A stretch of 21,424 nt of DNA. It comes from an uncultured Blautia sp. (GTDB lineage: Bacteria > Bacillota > Clostridia > Lachnospirales > Lachnospiraceae). Each line of letters starts with the position of its first letter. Within the stretch, counting starts at the first letter, position 1. The position numbers and the translations under genes are program-made. The notes beneath the pieces are model-generated. The model ran no database searches and had not been told where the DNA came from. It saw only the letters and a program-made list of their open reading frames with translations. Location: contig NZ_CAKRNY010000057.1 of NCBI RefSeq assembly GCF_934371575.1, positions 1 through 21,424 of the forward strand. The letters are read 5' to 3'. Of this stretch, positions 1 through 7,041 are shown piece by piece.

Positions 1-536
1 CCAAGTCCGACAAAGCACTGTGGTTCATTCAATGTAAAGAAATGAGTTACCCTGTCACTGAATCTTTCTGCAACAAGTCTTGCATACTCTCCAAACCATT
101 CCACGATCTGCGGATTCATCCATCCGCCTCTTTTATAGATTTCATACGGAAGTTCCCAGTGGTACAAAGTAATATATGGTTCAATCTTATTTTCCACAAG
201 CTCGTCGATCAGATGGTTATAGAATGCAATACCTTTCTCATTCACTCTTCCATATCCTTCTGGTAAAACTCGTGACCAGTCGATGGAAAATCGATAAGCT
301 TTCAGGCCCATTTCTTTCATTAACTGAACATCTTCCCTATATCTGTGATAATGGTCGCATGCCACTTCACCGGTGTGACCGGAATATATTTTCCCCGGTT
401 CTCTTGTATACACATCCCAGATGTGCTCACCTTTGCCATCTTCTTTTACTGCGCCTTCGATCTGATACGCACTTGTTGCTGCTCCCCAGGCGAAATCCTC
501 AGGAAAGCCTGAATACTTTCTATTTTCTTTCTCCAT
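1..536 (-). CDS. GH1 family beta-glucosidase / 6-phospho-beta-glucosidase, 5' part (cut by window edge)
   Basis: The protein starts MEKENRKYSGFPEDFAWG and about 178 residues are visible before the window edge. It carries the glycoside hydrolase family 1 N-terminal signature (FAWGAATSAYQIEGA, about residues 14-28), then HYHRYREDVQLMKEMG, YRFSIDWSRVLPEG and TLYHWELP. Near the edge is TLNEPQ, which holds the general acid/base Glu of the family. The nucleophile (TENG motif) lies outside the window. GH1 enzymes hydrolyse beta-glucosides or phospho-beta-glucosides in the cytoplasm; which substrate cannot be told from this part. The ATG at 534-536 is preceded by AAAAGGAAG, a good ribosome site. Only 95 bp separate the start from the distal CRISPR repeat. 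I see no hairpin with a T-run between them, so array transcripts may read into this gene. Confidence 0.93.
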   Translation of the reverse strand, partial: MEKENRKYSGFPEDFAWGAATSAYQIEGAVKEDGKGEHIWDVYTREPGKIYSGHTGEVACDHYHRYREDVQLMKEMGLKAYRFSIDWSRVLPEGYGRVNEKGIAFYNHLIDELVENKIEPYITLYHWELPYEIYKRGGWMNPQIVEWFGEYARLVAERFSDRVTHFFTLNEPQCFVGL

Positions 537-631
537 TGTTTTCTTCCTTTTATTAATTAGTTTCTCTTGCTATTTCCATTTTCAATTCCCAGATTCTCTA
601 TATAATCCATTTCTCTACCGTTTAACTAGTT

Positions 632-663
632 TTTTCTGATCACAGCCTCACGAAGAGACTGAC
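632..663 (-). repeat. Degenerate terminal CRISPR repeat (leader-distal end)
   Basis: This copy differs from the consensus at five of 32 positions. Four changes lie in the half that would form the crRNA 5' handle, and one (G to A) lies in the stem. Such decay is usual at the oldest end of an array, and it fixes the array polarity. Confidence 0.93.
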
Positions 664-3640
664 GCATACTGTACAGGTTATCATAAGCAACCACATTATT
701 TCAACTCACAGCCTCACAAAGAGGCTGACGATTACCGGGGAGGACTACGATGAACAGGAGGACTATTTCAACTCACAGCCTCACGAAGAGGCTGACTTGT
801 GGAATCTCCGCCTCCAGTGTTCTTTACATCATTTCAACTCACAACCTCACGAAGAGGCTGACAATAGATGCTTGCCCTTACTGCCGGCCCATTTTGTATT
901 TCAACTCACAGCCTCACGAAGAGGCTGACGCACTTGCTGTATCACGGACTTTTGTAGCAGTTGAAATTTCAACTCACAGCCTCACGAAGAGGCTGACTTT
1001 CTGCGTCACGTGGAGAATTGTTCCAGTGAACTATTTCAACTCACAGCCTCACGAAGAGGCTGACATGGTGCATGATTAAATAGTATATCATTTTTGTATA
1101 TTTCAACTCATAGCCTCACGAAGAGGCTGACACAGTTCCGATAATATTGTTTCCAACTGTGTCATATTTCAACTCACAGCCTCACGAAGAGGCTGACCGT
1201 AATATTTTATGTTTGCATCATCCCAACGATATTTCAACTCACAGCCTCACGAAGAGGCTGACGCAGTTCAGCAGAACAGGAATCAAACCAGTGATCATTT
1301 CAACTCACAGCCTCACGAAGAGGCTGACGGAATGTGCAGGTATTCTTCGGGGATATGGGTATATTTCAACTCACAGCCTCACGAAGAGGCTGACCATTTC
1401 TGGATTACCAGAATTATGGATTCTAATAATTTCAACTCACAGCCTCACGAAGAGGCTGACAAGAGCCATATTTCCACCGGAAGTCCTTATGTGCATTTCA
1501 ACTCACAGCCTCACGAAGAGGCTGACATACCTGAAACAGGCAATTAATGATTTCCGTAACATTTCAACTCACAGCCTCACGAAGAGGCTGACGGTGGCGT
1601 GGCTGTTTACTACGGAATTATGATGAATTTCAACTCACAGCCTCACGAAGAGGCTGACATGTGGCGTATGATACTAACTCGTTAAAGCAGACATTTCAAC
1701 TCACAGCCTCACGAAGAGGCTGACGGCTCGCTCATGATTGGAAGATATTCCACAAAAGCATTTCAACTCACAGCCTCACGAAGAGGCTGACGCAGATCCC
1801 GGATATATTAAAGTTCTATGGCAATATTTCAACTCACAGCCTCACGAAGAGGCTGACAAGAACAGGGCTTGCTTGTGAGATTGCCAAACGATATTTCAAC
1901 TCACAGCCTCACGAAGAGGCTGACTGATAAGAATAACATCAAGACGATTAATTTTGCGATTTCAACTCACAGCCTCACGAAGAGGCTGACTGGTAGACGA
2001 GTTGGTAGTGGTTTAGTTTTAAATCCTATTTCAACTCACAGCCTCACGAAGAGGCTGACAGAATGAGGTTGCTGGGAGTGTGGGAGAATGAATATTTCAA
2101 CTCACAGCCTCACGAAGAGGCTGACTCGGCGGCGATCCCGAAAGCGACGATAAAATTCATTTCAACTCACAGCCTCACGAAGAGGCTGACGGCGAACTGC
2201 TAGAGGACATTCTGGCAGAGCTGTCATTTCAACTCACAGCCTCACGAAGAGGCTGACAAACGTTTCATAGGAACAGGGAAACTATAAGAATATTTCAACT
2301 CACAGCCTCACGAAGAGGCTGACGTCAATATGCTGACCCTCACCCCGGAACAGCTTATTTCAACTCACAGCCTCACGAAGAGGCTGACGGTGTATATTGT
2401 GAGTAGAGTTTCTACGATTATGATTTCAACTCACAGCCTCACGAAGAGGCTGACGGAGGAGAATGATACATGGCAATAAATATAAGCATTTCAACTCACA
2501 GCCTCACGAAGAGGCTGACCATTTTTTTCCTTTTCATGGATCGCCTTATCAGAATTTCAACTCACAGCCTCACGAAGAGGCTGACAGCACTCGAAGACAC
2601 TGGTATCAAGATTTACAAATTTCAACTCACAGCCTCACGAAGAGGCTGACGGGCGAGAATATCCTACAAGTCAGGGAAAAACAGCATTTCAACTCACAGC
2701 CTCACGAAGAGGCTGACCCGGACGTTCATAACAAGCCTGAAACACTTGTGCTATTTCAACTCACAGCCTCACGAAGAGGCTGACGAACTGTGCTGAAGTA
2801 AAACCATAGTACGTATTCATTTCAACTCACAGCCTCACGAAGAGGCTGACAGTGAATTGATGAGGTCTTTAAAGAGTAGAATCATTTCAACTCACAGCCT
2901 CACGAAGAGGCTGACAGATGTACCGGTACAGCTGTGGGAATCCATTTTGCATTTCAACTCACAGCCTCACGAAGAGGCTGACGGGGAGGCTCCAAGGGCG
3001 GAAAGACTGCAGCACTTATTTCAACTCACAGCCTCACGAAGAGGCTGACTGTATTCACCGTTTGTGCGCTTTTCTGAAATTGTATTTCAACTCACAGCCT
3101 CACGAAGAGGCTGACAGCCCAGCAAAAGTTGAATGTCTGCCCGTATCCTATTTCAACTCACAGCCTCACGAAGAGGCTGACCACAGATTCTATACCACCA
3201 GCGATCACGAACTTATTTCAACTCACAGCCTCACGAAGAGGCTGACGGGGTGTCCATGGATATCTGATTTTTGAATAATATTTCAACTCACAGCCTCACG
3301 AAGAGGCTGACGGTCAGACTTACCAGTTCTCAAGGACTTATTTCATTTCAACTCACAGCCTCACGAAGAGGCTGACTTGTTATCCCGGAATGGAACGGGC
3401 CGGAAACAGTATTTCAACTCACAGCCTCACGAAGAGGCTGACCGGATAGCTGCAAGGAGCCGTTTTCATATTTGGATTTCAACTCACAGCCTCACGAAGA
3501 GGCTGACATTGACCATGAAATACTTATGGATATTTGCAGGAAATTTCAACTCACAGCCTCACGAAGAGGCTGACTATTTTTGAATTTGAAAGAATCGCAT
3601 AGGAGGGCATTTCAACTCACAGCCTCACGAAGAGGCTGAC
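632..3640 (-). CRISPR. Type I-C CRISPR array, 46 repeats and 45 spacers
   Basis: A 32-bp repeat recurs every 65-69 bp. In crRNA orientation (minus strand) it starts GTCAGCCTCTTCGTGAGG and ends GTGAGTTGAAAT. The GTTGAAAT end resembles the ATTGAAAT end usual in type I-C repeats. The inner GTCAGCCTC/GAGGCTG stem suits Cas5c processing. I read 46 repeats: 42 identical, three with one change (starts 698, 831 and 1100), and the first, at 632, with five. Spacers are 33-37 nt, mostly 34, and all 45 differ by eye. Decay at the low-coordinate end and uniformity next to cas2 place the leader at 3641 and transcription leftward, as for the cas genes. The repeats are open in two frames of the plus strand and yield false peptides with HSLTKRLT or SQPHEEAD units; these are not proteins. 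Confidence 0.99.
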
Positions 3641-3808
3641 AGCAATTTTAGACAAAATACATCTATCTAAAATTGTTTTTTACGCTTATTGCACATATCA
3701 ATCTTGTTTTTTTATTCAAATCATTATATTGTAAATTCTTTTCTGGTAAAATACACACATTTTCTGGTGCGAATGTCCTGAAGAATTTCTGTAAGCTTAC
3801 CTTTCGCA
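3641..3808 (-). other. CRISPR leader
   Basis: This AT-rich 168-bp stretch lies between the newest repeat and the cas2 stop codon, on the side expected for a leader. Three bases from the first repeat is a perfect 10-bp inverted repeat (3643-3652 and 3666-3675, CAATTTTAGA/TCTAAAATTG) with a 13-bp centre. Further out is a direct repeat TTTCTGGT at 3740-3747 and 3761-3768, 21 bp apart, about two helical turns. These are the natural candidates for elements that guide Cas1-Cas2 integration or bind regulators, but that role is inference. Confidence 0.8.
3723..3750 (-). promoter_or_regulatory. Candidate pre-crRNA promoter in the leader
   Basis: Minus strand: TTTACC (3745-3750), 16 bp, then TATAAT (3723-3728), a perfect -10 box with a 4/6 -35 box. 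Transcription would start near 3716, about 75 nt before the first repeat, and run through the array. Confidence 0.6.
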
Positions 3809-4099
3809 CTATAATATTAAAGTATCTGTAACATCAAATCCAGGCTTTGCACCAATGTGTTCTACTTTATTTTTGTACTTTTCACCCAGATAATAAAATC
3901 TCAGACTGTCCACGTCTTTATCTATAATATTCTCCAGAATATTCTTCACCTGTCTGCATTTTGTTGCATCCATCTGACACTCAAATACTGAATTCTGCAC
4001 TCTCTGTCCATAATTGGTACACTCTTTCGCAACTTTACGCAGACGTTTTCTTCCTGCTGCCGTTTGTGTATTCACATCATATGTTATCAAAACCAGCAT
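3809..4099 (-). CDS. cas2: CRISPR-associated endonuclease Cas2 (type I-C)
   Basis: The 96-aa protein has the usual length for type I-C Cas2. It starts MLVLITYDVNT; the Asp of YDV (residue 8) is the conserved acidic residue at the end of the first strand of the ferredoxin-like fold. The later segments RVQNSVFECQMD and DSLRFYYLG are typical of the family. Cas2 dimerises and bridges two Cas1 dimers in the spacer-integration complex; nuclease activity is not needed for that role. It is the last cas gene, 8 bp after cas1. Its ribosome site AGGTGAG overlaps the cas1 stop codon, so translation is probably coupled. The CRISPR leader follows directly. Confidence 0.97.
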   Translation of the reverse strand: MLVLITYDVNTQTAAGRKRLRKVAKECTNYGQRVQNSVFECQMDATKCRQVKNILENIIDKDVDSLRFYYLGEKYKNKVEHIGAKPGFDVTDTLIL

Positions 4100-4107
4100 T
4101 ATCTCAC

Positions 4108-5139
4108 CTACTTCCAGAAAAATGGCGGATATTCATCCAAATCTCCTCTTAGATATCTCGCCAGCAACATACTCTGAACATACGGAGCCATTCCCCATTC
4201 TATCTTTTCATCCAGAAATGGATGTTTAATGGTTTCCTGTTTTTTTGACTGCCAAGCTGACAAAAAAGCTTTTCGACCTTCATCCGTCATAATAACCGCT
4301 TCATTTTCTTTTTTTATGAAATATTTTTCCTTCATAATTCTTTTATTGATCAATGTCAAAACAAAACGATCTACCATAACGCTTCTGAATTCTTCCATCA
4401 TATCCAGGGCTAATGACATACGTCCAGGTCTGTCTGTATGAAAAAATCCAACATACGGATCAAGGCCTACTGCTTCCAGTGCGGATCCGCACATTCCTGC
4501 CAGCAAAGAATATCCAAACGACAACATGGCATTAACGTTGTCCAAAGGCGGTCTCTTATTTCTTCCACGAAAGTAAAAAACTTCTTTCTGCTGTAATATC
4601 AGTTCGTCAAACACAGAGAAATATACAGAAGCAGCCTCTCCTTCTAGTCCTAATAACTCCTCTGCCCTTTCACACCCTCTTATTTTCCCCATGTTCTGTG
4701 CAAGAAACAGAGATTTCTTTTTTATATTTTCTGCATCCAGCCGCATGGCATAGTCTCTTACAGCCCTTTCCAAAACCCACCTGGAATTATACACTTTTCC
4801 AAGAATAAAATTTCTGGCTATATGTATACTTTCTTCCCTGTTATCGCTGATTCGATACTGCTGTTTTCTCAACGTTACATTTCCCTTTACCTCACCAGAA
4901 ATTCTGGCCAGAAATCTTCCATTTCCAGACATAAAAGAAAGATCTATATTTCTCTGCGCACACGCTCCCATAAGTGCTGGACTGGCCCCCGTGTAGCCAA
5001 ATGTAATGATTGCCTGTAAATTATGTAAAGGAACTCTGCCGATTTCTGTCTGTTCTTCCAGGACAACTACATTTTCTCCATCCAAAGACAGATACTTATT
5101 CCCAGTTGTTACATACAATGTATTCAAAAGCCTTTTCAT
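4108..5139 (-). CDS. cas1: CRISPR-associated integrase Cas1 (type I-C)
   Basis: 343 aa, full length for the family. The N-terminal beta domain (about 1-85) contains PLHNLQAIITFGYTGAS and the mostly helical C-terminal domain follows. Three metal-binding positions are visible: E166 in GLEGEAASVYF, H234 in GFFHTDRPGRMSLALD, and an acidic residue of MMEEFR (about E249). Cas1 joins the 3' ends of prespacer DNA to the leader-side repeat. The ATG overlaps the cas4 stop as ATGA (5136-5139) and is preceded by GAGGAAAAAGA. With cas4 upstream and cas2 downstream it forms the adaptation module of the system. No interruption or missing key residue was seen. Confidence 0.98.
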   Translation of the reverse strand: MKRLLNTLYVTTGNKYLSLDGENVVVLEEQTEIGRVPLHNLQAIITFGYTGASPALMGACAQRNIDLSFMSGNGRFLARISGEVKGNVTLRKQQYRISDNREESIHIARNFILGKVYNSRWVLERAVRDYAMRLDAENIKKKSLFLAQNMGKIRGCERAEELLGLEGEAASVYFSVFDELILQQKEVFYFRGRNKRPPLDNVNAMLSFGYSLLAGMCGSALEAVGLDPYVGFFHTDRPGRMSLALDMMEEFRSVMVDRFVLTLINKRIMKEKYFIKKENEAVIMTDEGRKAFLSAWQSKKQETIKHPFLDEKIEWGMAPYVQSMLLARYLRGDLDEYPPFFWK

Positions 5140-5801
5140 TCTTTTTCCTCTTCTGCAATGATTCTGTCAATATATCCGGAAACAGATTTCTTTTTATTCA
5201 GAACAGGAATACAAATATCTTTCAAAGAACAGGCATTGCACTTTTTGCTCGTCTTTACTTTCGGTGTATATCGCTGCTCATAATATTTATGCATCTCTGC
5301 AAATATCTTACGAACCTTTTCCCGCACTTCATCTGTAAATTCTACTTTCATGCGATGCCTTGTTTCTCCATAAAAGATATAGCCATAGGATATATCGCAG
5401 CATAACATTTCTTCCAGACACATTGCCTGTGCCGCTACCTGAAGAATATCCGAATCATCTGTTTTCGGCCTGCCTCTTTTATATTCTATCGGAACAGCCT
5501 TATAAAGCCCTTCTTTCCCAGCCAAGTGAATCCCATCTTTTACTTTATGAAATTCTACCACATCACATTCGCCACTCACTCCCATTTCCCGGGAGTGAAT
5601 TGGCATTGCACGTATGATCAAAAAATCGCCTCTTTTTTCTTTCATACTTGCATCATGTGCGTTTTCATGAAGAATTTTTCCTTCCACTGTTCTGACATTC
5701 TCCTGCCACTGCAACTCTATGTAAGCCAATGCCCACTGTCTTCGGCAGAATGCAAAATGCTGGATTCCGGATAACTGAAGAAAATCTTCTTCCTTATACA
5801 A
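5136..5801 (-). CDS. cas4: CRISPR-associated exonuclease Cas4 (type I-C, RecB-like, Fe-S)
   Basis: 221 aa when started at the TTG at 5799-5801 (MYKEEDFLQLSG), which lies 9 nt after GGAGG. Another TTG two codons upstream (5805-5807) leaves only 3 nt from that site and is less likely. Counted from 5801, the Fe-S ligands are C19 (FAFCRRQW) and C188, C191, C197 (KKCNACSLKDIC). RecB nuclease residues are H45 (LHENAH), D80 (GECDVVEF), and E106 and K108 (PIEYKRGRPK). All are present, so the enzyme should be active. In type I-C systems Cas4 trims prespacers with Cas1-Cas2 and selects the PAM, which sets spacer orientation. The start overlaps the end of cas7 by 8 bp and the end overlaps cas1 by 4 bp. 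Confidence 0.95.
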   Translation of the reverse strand: MYKEEDFLQLSGIQHFAFCRRQWALAYIELQWQENVRTVEGKILHENAHDASMKEKRGDFLIIRAMPIHSREMGVSGECDVVEFHKVKDGIHLAGKEGLYKAVPIEYKRGRPKTDDSDILQVAAQAMCLEEMLCCDISYGYIFYGETRHRMKVEFTDEVREKVRKIFAEMHKYYEQRYTPKVKTSKKCNACSLKDICIPVLNKKKSVSGYIDRIIAEEEKE

Positions 5802-6651
5802 AATCAAACTCCTCCGGTTCTTTGCATCCGTCTACATGCCATGAAATTTTGTAATCTGTAAATTCTCTTGGATGTTCCTCTTTACATTTAATATCAAAGC
5901 CTCTCTGGATTTTTCCACTGGAAACAGCAGGCGTTTTTTCATCATGCTGCCACCAGTACATTTTGCAGACTTCCATACTTCCTTCCGGTCTTGCAGAAGA
6001 AGCATCATTTTCAAACAATGTTTTTAATGCCTCTTTCAGTAATTCTGCATCTTCCTGACTGAAGCCTGTTTTTTCGGCAAGCTGAACGTTCACACTTCCC
6101 ATTACTTTATATACCGCAAAGCCTACTCTATGTTTCGTACCCATAGTATCTGAGGCCTTGCTCTCTTTTCCGGATTCGCTGTTCACACTCTTAGTAATCT
6201 GCATACTGATGATATCAATTGGTGAAAGACTGATTGCCTGATGAATGGAAACAGGTCCTCTTACTCCAAATGATACTGGAATTCCTTTAAATGCGAAAAC
6301 CTGGCCAAAAGCTCTGACATCCAGCCACTCTTTGCAGGCAATCGCCACACAGGCATCGCGATTTGCATTTTTCTTATTTTCTATCTGAGCTTTCAGTTCC
6401 TCACATCCATCTGCACGGTCTTTCAGACTGGTATAAGAATCATCTGTACGGTCATCTGACTGTACAAAAATTTCCTGTCCAAGATCCTGAAGTCGATTTC
6501 TTATCTTTCTTTTAATACATACGTCCGATATTTCACCATATCCATCCATGTTGATTCTTGGACGGTTTCCATTTAATGGATCTCCATTTGGATTCGCATT
6601 ATCAGCACTTACAAATAAAGTAAAATCAATTTTTCCTTTTAATTCACTCAT
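5794..6651 (-). CDS. cas7c: Cascade backbone subunit Cas7 (Csd2 family, type I-C)
   Basis: 285 aa, usual for Csd2/Cas7c. The N-terminal part carries the family marks NANPNGDPLNGNRPR (about 18-32) and GEISDVCIKRKIRNRLQD. GVRGPVSIHQAISLSPIDI follows in the middle, and the C-terminal half has MGTKHRVGFAVYKVMGSVN. Several copies of Cas7 polymerise along the crRNA spacer and form the backbone of the I-C Cascade. The ribosome site GAGGAGG lies inside the last codons of cas8c, and only 3 bp separate the two genes. The end overlaps the probable cas4 start. Nothing is truncated. Confidence 0.97.
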   Translation of the reverse strand: MSELKGKIDFTLFVSADNANPNGDPLNGNRPRINMDGYGEISDVCIKRKIRNRLQDLGQEIFVQSDDRTDDSYTSLKDRADGCEELKAQIENKKNANRDACVAIACKEWLDVRAFGQVFAFKGIPVSFGVRGPVSIHQAISLSPIDIISMQITKSVNSESGKESKASDTMGTKHRVGFAVYKVMGSVNVQLAEKTGFSQEDAELLKEALKTLFENDASSARPEGSMEVCKMYWWQHDEKTPAVSSGKIQRGFDIKCKEEHPREFTDYKISWHVDGCKEPEEFDFV

Positions 6652-6654
6652 CGT

Positions 6655-7041
6655 TTATTCCTCCTCTTCCTTCTCTTTGGAATCTTCCTTTTTCAGTTTC
6701 AGATCATAAGCCTGGCTGTGAAAACCAAGAAGATATAAACCATCCAATTTTTTATTATCCTTGAAACTATCTATTTCAAATAATTCATAAATATCATTTA
6801 ACAGATTTTCATAAAAATGTCTCTCCGCAATCCCCAATTTATTCATATATGGCTGGATATTTTCTTCAATTACCCTCCATGTTTCAAAAGGTCTCTGTGA
6901 AAAAGTGCTCATGTATCTTTTTGCATTTGTAACCCTTGCTTTATCTCCATCATCATAAGTACGATACTCAATCCGATCTGCCACTGCCAGTAAACGTCCG
7001 TATAAATAATTTCTGTCTTTTTGATTTTTATCTAATGCCAC
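6655..7041 (-). CDS. cas11c: Probable Cas11c small subunit translated from inside cas8c
   Basis: Type I-C systems are known to make the Cascade small subunit from an internal start near the 3' end of cas8c. Here the minus strand has AAGGAGG (7050-7056), then 8 nt, then an in-frame GTG at 7039-7041. It falls just before ALDKNQKDRNYLYGRLLAV, the point where the helical Cas11-like domain of Cas8c begins. The product would be 128 aa, within the size expected for Cas11c. An out-of-frame ATG four codons earlier in the same stretch (AGGAATGG) would stop after six codons and could lower expression. The site is seen in the sequence; its use is inferred by analogy. Confidence 0.68.
   Translation of the reverse strand: MALDKNQKDRNYLYGRLLAVADRIEYRTYDDGDKARVTNAKRYMSTFSQRPFETWRVIEENIQPYMNKLGIAERHFYENLLNDIYELFEIDSFKDNKKLDGLYLLGFHSQAYDLKLKKEDSKEKEEEE

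Noticed and set aside
1991..2027. tRNA-like spacer
   Set aside because: The D-arm-like start TGGTAGACG and the AT-rich centre do not give a proper anticodon stem and loop.
750..3583. Plus-strand open frames of 63-158 codons across the array
   Set aside because: They are repeats and spacers read as codons; they have periodic peptide units and no ribosome sites.
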